From contig JAKADK010000014.1 in NCBI GenBank assembly GCA_021820665.1, positions 1-48,671 on the forward strand: a stretch of DNA of 48,671 bases. Direction: 5' to 3'. Within the stretch, counting starts at the first letter, position 1; each line of letters begins with the position of its first letter. Of this stretch, positions 15,867-24,209 are shown one piece after another. A program made the position numbers and the translations under genes. The notes below the pieces were generated by a model. That model made no database searches. It worked only from the letters and a program-made list of their open reading frames with translations, and was not told where the DNA came from. The stretch comes from Actinomycetes bacterium (GTDB lineage Bacteria; Actinomycetota; Acidimicrobiia; Acidimicrobiales; RAAP-2).

Positions 15867-16307
15867 TCAGGGACCGTCCCGGTGGACCCGGAACGAGTAG
15901 GGCGCCCGCTCAGCACCGGGAACGGGCCGGGGCGGCACGACCGGTGGGGGCGGCGACACCGGGGTGGCGGAGAACGCCGGTGGGATCCGAGCGGGAAGGG
16001 CGTCGGTGGTGGTGCGGGCATCCCCCGGGGGGACCTGCCCCGGCAGCGGGCGCACCCAGGCGGCCTCGTCACGCCCGAGCGCGCCCATGCGGGCCGTGAA
16101 GACCACCGCCGTACCCGGGGAGATCGCACGCGTCCCGTCCGTGATGGCCGTGCAGTGGAACCCGAGCATCCATCCGGTCTCCGCCTCGATCTCCCCCAGG
16201 CCCCGGGCCTCGTCGAAGGAGAGGACCCTCCCGACCACCGGCTTCGAACGCGGCACGACCACCGGACGGGCGACCGCCTGTGGCCGGCCAGGAGGGTGTC
16301 CTTCCAC
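15867..16307 (-). CDS. Degenerate cold-shock-like domain protein
   Basis: 146 residues. Residues about 24-88 (VGRVLSFDEARGLGEIEAET, then GTRAISPGTAVVFTARMGAL) follow the pattern of a cold-shock domain beta-barrel. In the place of the aromatic RNP1 (KGYGFI) it reads RGLGEIE, and in RNP2 (VFVH) it reads LGFH. The residues that stack on nucleic acid are therefore mostly lost. The last 50 residues are Pro/Arg-rich. It begins with GTG 1 bp after the hisG stop, so it is translated with hisG. Function unknown; RNA binding should not be assumed. Confidence 0.65.
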   Translation of the reverse strand: MEGHPPGRPQAVARPVVVPRSKPVVGRVLSFDEARGLGEIEAETGWMLGFHCTAITDGTRAISPGTAVVFTARMGALGRDEAAWVRPLPGQVPPGDARTTTDALPARIPPAFSATPVSPPPPVVPPRPVPGAERAPYSFRVHRDGP

Positions 16308-16308
16308 G

Positions 16309-17205
16309 TCAGTGCACGATCTTCGACAACGGGAGCTCGATCACGTCCGTGGCACCCCGGTCCTTCAGGGCGGGGATCAGCTCGTTGATCTCGCTCTTCG
16401 GGACCACCGTCTCCACCGCCAGGCCGCCGCCGCCGTAGAGCTCCGAGACCGTCGGCGCCCGGAGGGCGGGGAGCAGCTCGATCACCGACGCCAGCAGGTC
16501 GACCGAGACGTTGAGCTTCACGAGGACCTTGTCGCGTGCCTCCAGGGTCCCCTGGAGCAACGTCAGCAGCTGCTCCATGGCATGGCGTTTCACCGGGTCG
16601 GCGGCGGCGAGCGGGTTGGCGATGAGCTCGGTGTGCGACACGAGGAGGGTCTCGATGATCTTCAGTCCCGCCGCCCGGAGGGCCCGCCCCGTCTCGGTGA
16701 TCTCGACGACACAGTCGGCGATGTCCGGCACCTTCGCCTCGGTGGCGCCGTAGGACAGCTGCACCTGGGCCGGGACGCCGTGCTTCTCGAAGTAGCGCCG
16801 GGTCAGCTCCGGGTACTCGGTTGACACGCGGATGGCGCCGGACGGTCCCGACCCGGTGGCGCTCAGGTCGGCCACCGTCTCCACCGGGGAGGCGACCGGC
16901 ACGGCCAGGACCACCCGGATCGGCTTCGAGGTGGCCTTCGAGTAGTGCAGGACGCCGAGCGACACCACGTCGCTGCCGCGTTCCTCGACCCAGTCCCGGC
17001 CGGTGATACCGATGTCGAACAAACCGTCGGCCACATAGAGCGGGATCTCCTGGGGGCGGAGGATCCGGACCTGGTCGATCCGGGGGTCGTCGATCGACGC
17101 CCGGTAGTCCACGTCCGAGGAGCGGGTGACCGCCAGGTCCGCCGAGGCGAACAGCTCCAGGGTCGCCTTCTCCAGCGAGCCCTTCGGGAGGACGAGACGG
17201 AGCAT
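16309..17205 (-). CDS. hisG: ATP phosphoribosyltransferase, long form
   Basis: 298 residues starting MLRLVLPKGSLEKATLELF. The catalytic part contains LYVADGLFDIGITGRDWV (about 57-74) and the PRPP-binding stretch near ADCVVEITETGRALRAAGLK (about 165-184). Length and the C-terminal segment (about 215-290, LNVSVDLLASVIELLPALRA) show the long form with a PII-like regulatory domain, so no HisZ partner is needed and histidine feedback is expected. It makes phosphoribosyl-ATP, the first step of histidine synthesis. A GTG at 17208 overlapping the ribH stop is an equally possible start. Confidence 0.96.
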   Translation of the reverse strand: MLRLVLPKGSLEKATLELFASADLAVTRSSDVDYRASIDDPRIDQVRILRPQEIPLYVADGLFDIGITGRDWVEERGSDVVSLGVLHYSKATSKPIRVVLAVPVASPVETVADLSATGSGPSGAIRVSTEYPELTRRYFEKHGVPAQVQLSYGATEAKVPDIADCVVEITETGRALRAAGLKIIETLLVSHTELIANPLAAADPVKRHAMEQLLTLLQGTLEARDKVLVKLNVSVDLLASVIELLPALRAPTVSELYGGGGLAVETVVPKSEINELIPALKDRGATDVIELPLSKIVH

Positions 17206-17744
17206 CACGCACCGCCCTTGGCCAGGGTCGACAACACGCCGACCATCTCCACCGCCGTGGCGGCCGCCTCCCGGCCCTTGTTGGTGTCATCGGGCGCCGA
17301 CCGGACCAGAGCCTGGTCGACGGTGTCCGTCGTGAGCACGCCGAACACCACGGGGACGCCCGTGTCGAGCTGGACCCGCTGCAGCCCGGCGGCGCACTCG
17401 CCCGCGACGAAGTCGTAGTGGCCGGTGTCGCCGCGGATCACGGCCCCGAGGGCCACCACGGCGTCGGCGCCCGCCGCCGCCAGCGCCCGTGCGGCCAGCG
17501 GCAGCTCGTAGGCGCCGGGGACCCAGGCCACCGTGACGTCGGCGAGCGCCGCTCCCCTGGTCTCCAGCTCCGCCAGCGCACCGGTGAGCAGACGGTCCGT
17601 GATCCCTCCGTTGAACACGGCACAGGCGAAGGCCACCCGGATCCCGGTGGCAAGAGTCGCCGACTCGTCGACGACCCGCCCCACCCGGGAGGCGACGGCG
17701 GCCCGGGCGCCGGCCGGCAGTGCGACGAGGTCAGAAGCTGCCAT
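17205..17744 (-). CDS. ribH: 6,7-dimethyl-8-ribityllumazine synthase
   Basis: 179 residues. FACAVFNGGITDRLLTGAL (about 39-57), WVPGAYELPLAARALA (about 73-88), ALGAVIRGDTGHYDFVAGEC (about 97-116) and PVVFGVLTTDT are the family's substrate-binding loops, including the conserved His of GDTGHYD. It condenses the RibD/RibC-derived pyrimidine with dihydroxybutanone phosphate. The 5' end overlaps ribBA by 14 bp and the 3' end abuts hisG, so riboflavin and histidine genes share a transcript. Confidence 0.97.
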   Translation of the reverse strand: MAASDLVALPAGARAAVASRVGRVVDESATLATGIRVAFACAVFNGGITDRLLTGALAELETRGAALADVTVAWVPGAYELPLAARALAAAGADAVVALGAVIRGDTGHYDFVAGECAAGLQRVQLDTGVPVVFGVLTTDTVDQALVRSAPDDTNKGREAAATAVEMVGVLSTLAKGGA

Positions 17745-18951
17745 CGAGACCCTCCAGGAGATGGCCCATGCGGGATCGTTTGGTCCGGAGGTACTCGATG
17801 TTCTCCGCCGTGGGCGACGATTCGATGGGGACCCGTTCGACGATGTCGAGGCCGAACCCCTCCAGACCCCCGTACTTCGCCGGGTTGTTGGTCATGAGAC
17901 GCATGGTGGTGACGCCCAGGTCGACGAGGATCTGTGCGCCGATGCCGTACTCCCGGCTGTCGGCCGGCAGGCCCAGCTCGAGGTTGGCGTCGACCGTGTC
18001 CAGCCCGGCCTCTTGGAGGCTGTAGGCCCGCAACTTATGGGCGATGCCGATGCCCCGGCCCTCGTGGCCTCTCAGGTACACGAGCACCCCGTTGCCCTCC
18101 GCCGCGATCCGGGCCAGCGCCCCGTGGAGCTGGGGTCCGCAGTCACACCGGAGCGAGCCGAAGATGTCGCCGGTGAGGCACTCGCTGTGGACCCGGACGA
18201 GGACGTTCTCTCGGCCCGCCACCTCGCCCTTGACCAGCGCGACGTGATGCTCCCCGTCGAGGACCGACTCGAAGGCGTAGGCGGTGAACTCTCCGACGGC
18301 GGTCGGGATGCGGGCCTGGGAGATCCGCCGGACGAGCTTGTCCTTCCGGCGACGGTACCGGATGAGCTCGGCGATGGAGATCAGCGGCAGCCCGTGCTCG
18401 GCCGAGAACGCCTCGAGCTCGGCGAGGCGTGCCATGCCGGTCTTGTCGGCGGTGACCACCTCGGAGAGCACCCCGGCCGGTGCCCGGCCGGCGGCACGGG
18501 CCAGGTCGACCGCCGCCTCGGTGTGGCCCGCCCGCTTCAGCACGCCACCGGGGCGGTACTTCAAGGGGAAGATGTGCCCGGGCCGGTTCAGGTCATCGGG
18601 CCGGGTGTGCGGATCGACCAGGGCCGAGATGGTGGCCGCCCGGTCCGAAGCCGAGATGCCCGTCGTCGTCCCGTGCCGGTAGTCCACCGACACCGTGAAC
18701 GCCGTCCGCTGGGCCTCGGTGTTGGCCGCCACCATGAGGGGAAGTTCCAGCTCCTCCAGGCGCTCCGGGGTGAGCGGGGCGCAGATCAGGCCGGAGGTGT
18801 GGTTGACGAAAAAGGCGATCTTCTCCGGCGTCACCGCGTCGGCCGCCATGATCAGGTCACCCTCGTTCTCACGGTCCTCGTCGTCCACCACGACGACGAT
18901 CTCCCCCCGCCTCACCGCCTCGATCGCATCTTCGACCGTTGAAAACGGCAT
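17731..18951 (-). CDS. ribBA: Bifunctional 3,4-dihydroxy-2-butanone-4-phosphate synthase / GTP cyclohydrolase II
   Basis: 406 residues. The RibB half (about 1-200) shows VVVDDEDRENEGDLIMAAD and YRHGTTTGISASDRA. The RibA half (about 205-406) shows SECLTGDIFGSLRCDCG, whose three cysteines bind zinc, and LRGHEGRGIGIAHKLRAYSL with the catalytic Asp/Arg region. It supplies both substrates branches of riboflavin synthesis. It lies 110 bp after ribD; that gap has no gene for riboflavin synthase and no recognisable FMN riboswitch. Confidence 0.97.
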   Translation of the reverse strand: MPFSTVEDAIEAVRRGEIVVVVDDEDRENEGDLIMAADAVTPEKIAFFVNHTSGLICAPLTPERLEELELPLMVAANTEAQRTAFTVSVDYRHGTTTGISASDRAATISALVDPHTRPDDLNRPGHIFPLKYRPGGVLKRAGHTEAAVDLARAAGRAPAGVLSEVVTADKTGMARLAELEAFSAEHGLPLISIAELIRYRRRKDKLVRRISQARIPTAVGEFTAYAFESVLDGEHHVALVKGEVAGRENVLVRVHSECLTGDIFGSLRCDCGPQLHGALARIAAEGNGVLVYLRGHEGRGIGIAHKLRAYSLQEAGLDTVDANLELGLPADSREYGIGAQILVDLGVTTMRLMTNNPAKYGGLEGFGLDIVERVPIESSPTAENIEYLRTKRSRMGHLLEGLDGSF

Positions 18952-19032
18952 CGAACCTGTCTTTCGCTCGTGTCCCGGCCCCGGATGGTCCCGATGCCGT
19001 CACCGACCTCCTCCCGCCCGTCACCGGGGCGA

Positions 19033-19058
19033 CCGGTCGGTCCCGGAGGGCCGACCGG
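19033..19058 (-). terminator. Inverted repeat between ribD and ribBA
   Basis: CCGGTCGG (19033-19040) and CCGACCGG (19051-19058) form an 8 bp stem with a 10 nt loop, directly after the ribD stop. It could reduce read-through into ribBA or stabilise the ribD mRNA. No U-run follows. Confidence 0.35.
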
Positions 19059-19061
19059 GGG

Positions 19062-20156
19062 TCACGCCGGGGACCCGGCGATCTCCACCCGGAGGTCACC
19101 GCCCAGGCTAGTCACCGAGTGCACGGTGCCCCGCCAGAGGGCGGTGACCGTGGGCGCGGCCGGCCCGGCGAACATGCCCCGGGCATCCGATCCCCCGAAG
19201 AGCGCCGGTGCCAGGTAGAGCACGTAGCGGTCGACCAGGCCGTCCCGGTGGAAGGCGTGAGCCACCGACGCGCCCCCCTCCACCATGAGCTGGAGGACGC
19301 CCCGTTCCCCCAGGGTGTCGAGCACGCCGCCCAGGTCCCCGCCGAGCTCGAGCGCCGGCCGCACGGCGGCGGCCGGGGGCGCCTGCCCGAGCACGACCCG
19401 CAGGGGCTGGTCGCTCGGGTCGCGCCAGTCGGGGTCACCGCGGGGGAGGCGCACGGTGAGCGCCGGGTCGTCGGCCCGCACGGTGCCCGCGCCCACCAGG
19501 ATGGCGTCGCTCCTGGACCGCAGCCGATGGACGTCGAGGCGGGCGGCCGGCCCGGTGATCCACCGGCTGGAGCCGTCGGGGGCCGCCGTCCGACCGTCGA
19601 GCGTCGCCGCCAGCTTGAGCACGACGAACGGGCGGCCGGTGCGGCGGTGAGCCAGGTACGGCGCCAGCTGGTCGGCCACCTGCGCAGCGCGGACACCGGT
19701 CGTCACCTCGACCCCGGCGGCGCGCAGGGCAGCGATCCCCCGGCCGTCCACCCGAGGATCCGGGTCGCCGATCCCGACGACGACCCGAGGGAGGTGGGCC
19801 GCCACGATGGCGTCCACGCACGGCGGCGTCCGTCCCGTGTGCGAACAGGGCTCCAAGGTGACGTACAGCGTCGCCGAGGTCAGGTCTATCCGCGCCTCCC
19901 TGGCTCGTTCCAGCGCGGTGATCTCGGCGTGGGGGCCACCGGGAGGCGCCGTGACTCCGACGAAACTCGGGCCGCCGAGGTCGCTCCCGCCGCCGGGCAC
20001 GACGACGGCACCGACCCACGGGTTGGGGGAGGTCCGCCCTCGCACGGTGGCGGCGGCGGCCAGGGCACGGTCCATCCACTGCTCGTCGGTCTCTCTTCGA
20101 GACCTGCCCCGCCCGCCCGGTGATCCGCGCTCCTCGTCGACCGGCGGGTCGGTCAC
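19062..20156 (-). CDS. ribD: Bifunctional diaminohydroxyphosphoribosylaminopyrimidine deaminase / 5-amino-6-(5-phosphoribosylamino)uracil reductase
   Basis: 364 residues. The deaminase domain has GPHAEITAL (zinc His and catalytic Glu, about 73-81) and LEPCSHTGRTPPC (zinc cysteines, about 100-112). The reductase domain (about 155-364) includes VLKLAATLDGRTAAPDGSSR and LMVEGGASVAHAFHRDGLVD. It performs the second and third steps after GTP cyclohydrolase II. The GTG at 20156 overlaps the rpe stop by 4 bp; the frame runs further upstream but only as antisense-like sequence over rpe. Confidence 0.96.
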   Translation of the reverse strand: MTDPPVDEERGSPGGRGRSRRETDEQWMDRALAAAATVRGRTSPNPWVGAVVVPGGGSDLGGPSFVGVTAPPGGPHAEITALERAREARIDLTSATLYVTLEPCSHTGRTPPCVDAIVAAHLPRVVVGIGDPDPRVDGRGIAALRAAGVEVTTGVRAAQVADQLAPYLAHRRTGRPFVVLKLAATLDGRTAAPDGSSRWITGPAARLDVHRLRSRSDAILVGAGTVRADDPALTVRLPRGDPDWRDPSDQPLRVVLGQAPPAAAVRPALELGGDLGGVLDTLGERGVLQLMVEGGASVAHAFHRDGLVDRYVLYLAPALFGGSDARGMFAGPAAPTVTALWRGTVHSVTSLGGDLRVEIAGSPA

Positions 20157-20881
20157 GCCGACGGTGCCGCCGGTGCCCCGGCGGCGGCCCTGATGGCCTC
20201 CACCGCCTCCCACGGCCGCTCGTGACCGAAGATGGCCGATCCGGCGACGAACACGTTGGCACCGGCCCGCGCCGCCTCGGCAGCCGTCACGGCATCGATG
20301 CCCCCGTCGACCTCGATGTCGACCTCGAGGCCCCGCTCCACCACCGCACGGCGCACGGCACGCACCTTGGCCAGCATCTCCGGCTGGAAGGACTGGCCGC
20401 CGAACCCGGGCACGACCGTCATGCACAGCACGAGGTCCACCACGTCGAGGAAGGGTTCGACCGCCGAGAACGGCGTGGCCGGGCTGACCGCCACCCCGGC
20501 CCGGAGGCCGAGCGACCGCATCTGGTCCACGAGAGCCCCGGTGTCGCCGACCTCCACGTGGACCGTGCAGCCCCCGGCGCCGGCATCGCGGAAGGCTCCG
20601 AGGTAGCGACCCGGTTCGCTCATCATCAGGTGGCAGTCGAAGTAGAGGTCGGTGTGGCGTCGGAGCGACGCCACCACCGGTGGCCCGATGGTGAGGTTGG
20701 GGACGAAATGCGCGTCCATCACGTCGACGTGCAGCCAGTCTGCGGATCGCGCCACCTCGCCCACCTCCTCGGCCAGGTTCCCGAAATCAGCGGACAGGAT
20801 CGACGGCGCCACCTTCACCGTCGGGCGGGCACACCCATCGTCCCCTCCCCTGTCGGGCCGGTCGTCACGTCCTGCGTCCAT
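20153..20881 (-). CDS. rpe: Ribulose-phosphate 3-epimerase
   Basis: 242 residues. VKVAPSILSADFGNLAEEV (about 22-40), LHVDVMDAHFVPNLTIGP (about 50-67), DCHLMM, MTVVPGFGGQSFQPEML and IEVDGGIDAVTAAEAARAGA give the TIM-barrel with metal-binding His/Asp residues. It interconverts ribulose 5-phosphate and xylulose 5-phosphate. The first 20 residues are a charged extension. In many Actinobacteria rsmB separates fmt and rpe; here only 45 bp do. Confidence 0.96.
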   Translation of the reverse strand: MDAGRDDRPDRGGDDGCARPTVKVAPSILSADFGNLAEEVGEVARSADWLHVDVMDAHFVPNLTIGPPVVASLRRHTDLYFDCHLMMSEPGRYLGAFRDAGAGGCTVHVEVGDTGALVDQMRSLGLRAGVAVSPATPFSAVEPFLDVVDLVLCMTVVPGFGGQSFQPEMLAKVRAVRRAVVERGLEVDIEVDGGIDAVTAAEAARAGANVFVAGSAIFGHERPWEAVEAIRAAAGAPAAPSA

Positions 20882-20889
20882 GGTGTCGG

Positions 20890-20895
20890 ATGCTA
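20890..20895 (-). promoter_or_regulatory. -10-like hexamer before rpe
   Basis: TAGCAT on the minus strand lies 8 nt before the rpe ATG at 20881, without a ribosome site between. It would make the rpe-ribD transcript near-leaderless. Confidence 0.35.
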
Positions 20896-20931
20896 CCGAC
20901 TCCCTGGTGTCACCGACTCCCTGGTGTCACC
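20895..20931. repeat. 17 bp tandem repeat between fmt and rpe
   Basis: ACCGACTCCCTGGTGTC occurs at 20895-20911 and 20912-20928 and a partial copy (TGGTGTC) at 20881-20887. It overlaps the rpe -10-like element and reaches the end of fmt. Confidence 0.75.
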
Positions 20932-21862
20932 TACCGAGCCGTTCGCCGGGCCTCGGACGGATGCCCCGGACCCAGTCGCCGGCGGCCATGGTCCGCCTGC
21001 CCTCGGGCTGGACAGCGAGGAGCCGGATCCCGCCGGACCCCGTACGCACCACGTCGCCGACGAGCAGGCCCGCCGGGCTGTCGGGCTCCCCGGTGGGCAC
21101 CACCGCACCGCCGTCGCCACCAGGCGCGGTGCCGCCGTCGTCACCGGGGCGGAGTACTGGCTCGGCGGCCAGCACAAGGAGCCGACGCCCCCGGAAGGTG
21201 GTCCACGCCCGTCCCAGGCGGATGACCCGGAGCACGAGCTCCGGCTCGGCGCCCCAGTGGATCTCCAGATCGGCAGGACGGAGCTTCTCCGCATAGGTCA
21301 CCGTCCCCACCTGGGGTCGGGGGGCAGGGAGCCCGGCCACCCCGTGGCGGAGGTGGGTGACGAGAAGGGCGGTTCCCTCCTCGACCAGCCGGGCACGCAG
21401 GGCCGTCGCCGTCTCGTCGGGCCCGATCGGCACCACCGTCGACGCGTAGATCCCACCGGTGTCGAGCCCTTCGGCCACCTCCATCAGGCAGACGCCGGTC
21501 TCGGTGTCCCCCGCCAGGATGGCGCGCTCCACCGGCGCCGCGCCGCGCCAACGCGGGAGCAGGGAGAAGTGGACGTTCACCATGGGCAGACGAGCGAGCA
21601 CGGCCGCGGGGATGATCCTCCCGTAGGCGACGACCACGCCGAGCTCGGCGCCGGCACCGAGCACGTCGGCCAGCTCGTGCGTGACGGGAACCCCGAGCCC
21701 GGTCGCCGCCGCCTTCACCGGGGAGGCGCCGGCCGCACCGCGACGGCCGCGCCGCCGGTCCGGTCGGGTGACGACGAGCGCGATGTCGTGGCCGGCTGCG
21801 TGCAGGGCCCGGAGCGGGGGTACGGCCGCCTCCGGCGTTCCCAGGTAGACGAGTCGTGCCAT
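20927..21862 (-). CDS. fmt: Methionyl-tRNA formyltransferase
   Basis: 311 residues. MARLVYLGTPEAAVPPLRAL opens the Rossmann-like domain. VNVHFSLLPRWRGAAPVERA (about 95-114) and GDTETGVCLMEVAEGLDTG (about 118-136) hold the Asn/His/Asp catalytic residues and the formyl-tetrahydrofolate site. The C-terminal OB-like domain spans about 205-311. It formylates initiator Met-tRNA, pairing functionally with def in the same neighbourhood. The ATG lies 9 bp beyond the stop of the ClC gene. Confidence 0.96.
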   Translation of the reverse strand: MARLVYLGTPEAAVPPLRALHAAGHDIALVVTRPDRRRGRRGAAGASPVKAAATGLGVPVTHELADVLGAGAELGVVVAYGRIIPAAVLARLPMVNVHFSLLPRWRGAAPVERAILAGDTETGVCLMEVAEGLDTGGIYASTVVPIGPDETATALRARLVEEGTALLVTHLRHGVAGLPAPRPQVGTVTYAEKLRPADLEIHWGAEPELVLRVIRLGRAWTTFRGRRLLVLAAEPVLRPGDDGGTAPGGDGGAVVPTGEPDSPAGLLVGDVVRTGSGGIRLLAVQPEGRRTMAAGDWVRGIRPRPGERLGR

Positions 21863-21871
21863 CCGTCGACG

Positions 21872-24136
21872 TTACCCGGGCGCCGTCGGCTCGCCCGGAC
21901 GCGCCGTCGACGGCCCGACGAGCAGCTCGGCCAGCTCGGCCCGGTCGCGCTCGGGCACGAGGATGCTGACGACGTCGCCGGCCCGGAGGACGGTGTCGCC
22001 ATCGGGCGCCACCATGTCGTCGCCGCGGGTGAGGGACACCACCATCGTCCCCTGGGGAAGGGCGGCGTCGGCCAGGCGGCGGCCCACCAGCGGTGACGTC
22101 TCCGCCACCGATCCGTCCAGGGTGGCCGCCCCCTTCCCGATGGCGGAGATCCGGCGCAGGCTGGACAGCAGGACACCTCGGTAGCCGCGCACGAGGTCGC
22201 TGCTCCCAAGGATGCCGATCACCGCCCGCCTGGCGTCCAGCACCGGTAGCCAGTCACGCCCCGAGGTCACGAGAGCAGCGGCGGCGGCCGAGGCGCGGAC
22301 CTGGGGGGAAACGGTCATCGCCTGGCGATCGGCAGCGTGGCCGACCGAGACGGTCCCGTCCGCCTCGACGTGCTCCCGGAGCCGATCGGTGTCGACGACC
22401 CCGACGAACAGGTCGCGCTCGTCGACCACCGGCGCTCCCGGCAGGCGGAGGGCCTCCAACCGGCTGGCGGCGTCCGACACGGTCGTGGTCGCCGGGAGCA
22501 CCACCTTCGGCCGTTGCATGATCTCGTCCACCCGGATCGCCTCGAGAAGGGGTAGGCCCGAGACCAGCCGGCGGGAAGGCACGTCGTCGCGCGATCGCAG
22601 CTGGGAGTCGAGCAACGTGACGTCGAAGTGCCGGACGACCAACGTGGCGACACCGATGGCCAGCAGGGCAGGCGCCACCACACCGATGCTCGTGGTCATC
22701 TCCGCCACCATCACCGTGATGGCGAGGGGCACCCGGGCGGCGCTGCCCAGGCAGCACATCATCCCGATGATGACGAAGGGCGCCGGGTCGTGGCCGAGCC
22801 CGGGCGCGACCAGGCGGAAGAGGCGCCAGCAGGCACCTCCGGCGAAGGCGCCGATCACCATGCCCGGGCTGAAGATGCCCCCGGCGCCGCCGCTCCCGAC
22901 GGTGAACGCGGTGGCGACGAGCTTCCCCACCGGCATGAGGAGGACGAACCACAGCGGGAGCGAGGCCAGCCCGATCCCGAGGGCTCGCTGGGCCCACCCG
23001 TCACCGGAGCCGAGCACGCCGGGGATGGCGATGGCCAGCGCACCCGTGACCATCCCTCCGATGGCCGGGCGCACGACGACCGCCCACCGGGCGGTCCCGA
23101 GCCGCGTCCCCGCCAGCCGCGCCAGCCGCATGGCCCAGATGTAGGCCAGGCCCAGGCCGGCGGCGACCAGGCCGACCACCAGGAACCAGAGGAGGTTCAA
23201 CGGGTGCCGGAACACGTAGGACTCCCCCGGGAACCCCATGAGCGGACCGAACCCCTGGAAGACGCCGAAGACCGTGTAGCCGGCGATGGAGGCGATCGCC
23301 GACGGGATGATCAGCTCGAACTCGGCGTCCTGGCGGTAGAGGATCTCGGCCGACAGCAGCGCCCCGCCCAGGGGAGCCCGGAAGACGCAGCCGATGCCGG
23401 CACCCACGCCGATGGCCACGGCCACCCTGCCGTCCGACGGGGTGAGGTCCAGGATCCGGGTCATCCACGAACCGACGGCGGCGGCGACCTGGGCGCTCGG
23501 CCCCTCGGGGCCAGCCGAGCCTCCGGATCCGATGGTGCAGGCGGAGGCCACGATCTTCGCGGGGATGCTGCGCAGCCGCAGCGAGCGGGGGTTGCCGTGG
23601 ACCGCCTCGAGGGCGGTGTCCGTCCCCGAGCCCGCCACCTCGGGCGAGAACAGGGTCACGAGCCCGGCGAGGAGCCCGCCCAGGCCGACGACGATCGGGA
23701 TCGCCCAGGGCCGGCTGAGGTGCAGGGAGCCGGCGTGGTCGCCGGAGGCGAACACCGTCGGGGCCACGTAGCCCCCGATGTCGTGGAGCAGCGTCCGGTC
23801 GGCGAGGCCGATGGCGCGGACGAAGACGACGACGACCAGGCCCGCACTGGCCCCCACCACCGCGCCGAGCACCGTCCACCGGAGGAAGTAGGGGGCGGAA
23901 CGGACCCGGTCGCCCACGGCGGCGGCGAACGCCCGCCAGCGGACGCCACGCCCTTCGCCCAGACGGGCCGCTGCTGCCGGGCGGCCATCCGGGCTCAACG
24001 GCCCCGGCCCTGCCCGTGCCCGACCCTCACCCCCCGATGAGCGCGGGACGCCACGGCGACGGTCGCTCCCCCGCCGGTTCCTCCGCCGGTTCCTCCGCCG
24101 ATCGCCGGGACCAGCCAGCCTGCCGCTCCGGCCCAC
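21872..24136 (-). CDS. ClC-family chloride/proton transporter with CBS pair and RCK_C (TrkA-C) domain
   Basis: 754 residues. About 80 basic, disordered residues precede roughly ten hydrophobic helices (about 85-500). Selectivity motifs are visible: GSGGSAGPEGPSAQ, which holds the gating glutamate, and GIFSPGMVIGAFAGG, the GIFAP equivalent. Two CBS motifs follow (about 537-654: VVLPATTTVSDAASRLEALR and AAAALVTSGRDWLPVLDARR), then an RCK_C domain (about 678-745: GRRLADAALPQGTMVVSLTR). CBS and RCK_C suggest control by nucleotides or other ligands. A GTG at 24136 is used; an ATG lies nine codons upstream. Two 12 bp repeats (24071-24094) encode RRN units in the N-terminus. Confidence 0.88.
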   Translation of the reverse strand: MGRSGRLAGPGDRRRNRRRNRRGSDRRRGVPRSSGGEGRARAGPGPLSPDGRPAAAARLGEGRGVRWRAFAAAVGDRVRSAPYFLRWTVLGAVVGASAGLVVVVFVRAIGLADRTLLHDIGGYVAPTVFASGDHAGSLHLSRPWAIPIVVGLGGLLAGLVTLFSPEVAGSGTDTALEAVHGNPRSLRLRSIPAKIVASACTIGSGGSAGPEGPSAQVAAAVGSWMTRILDLTPSDGRVAVAIGVGAGIGCVFRAPLGGALLSAEILYRQDAEFELIIPSAIASIAGYTVFGVFQGFGPLMGFPGESYVFRHPLNLLWFLVVGLVAAGLGLAYIWAMRLARLAGTRLGTARWAVVVRPAIGGMVTGALAIAIPGVLGSGDGWAQRALGIGLASLPLWFVLLMPVGKLVATAFTVGSGGAGGIFSPGMVIGAFAGGACWRLFRLVAPGLGHDPAPFVIIGMMCCLGSAARVPLAITVMVAEMTTSIGVVAPALLAIGVATLVVRHFDVTLLDSQLRSRDDVPSRRLVSGLPLLEAIRVDEIMQRPKVVLPATTTVSDAASRLEALRLPGAPVVDERDLFVGVVDTDRLREHVEADGTVSVGHAADRQAMTVSPQVRASAAAAALVTSGRDWLPVLDARRAVIGILGSSDLVRGYRGVLLSSLRRISAIGKGAATLDGSVAETSPLVGRRLADAALPQGTMVVSLTRGDDMVAPDGDTVLRAGDVVSILVPERDRAELAELLVGPSTARPGEPTAPG
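24071..24100. repeat. 12 bp tandem repeat in the ClC N-terminus
   Basis: CCGCCGGTTCCT is repeated at 24071-24082 and 24083-24094 with a half copy after. It is in frame and encodes a run of Arg and Asn. Confidence 0.7.
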
Positions 24137-24158
24137 ACTCGATTCACTGGGCCAGTAT

Positions 24159-24190
24159 TGCATAGGGCAGATAGTTGGCAGGGGCCAACT
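24159..24190 (-). promoter_or_regulatory. Candidate ClC promoter overlapped by an inverted repeat
   Basis: TTGGCC (24183-24188) and TATGCA (24159-24164), 18 bp apart on the minus strand, form a possible promoter for the ClC gene. AGTTGGC (24173-24179) and GCCAACT (24184-24190) make a perfect 7 bp inverted repeat with a 4 bp gap over the -35 side. This suits a repressor operator, although no regulator gene is adjacent. Confidence 0.4.
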
Positions 24191-24209
24191 TCGCCATCGC
24201 CCCGGACGG

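Noticed and set aside
18952-19061. FMN riboswitch before ribBA
   Set aside because: The conserved FMN aptamer elements are not recognisable on the minus strand; only a plain hairpin is visible.
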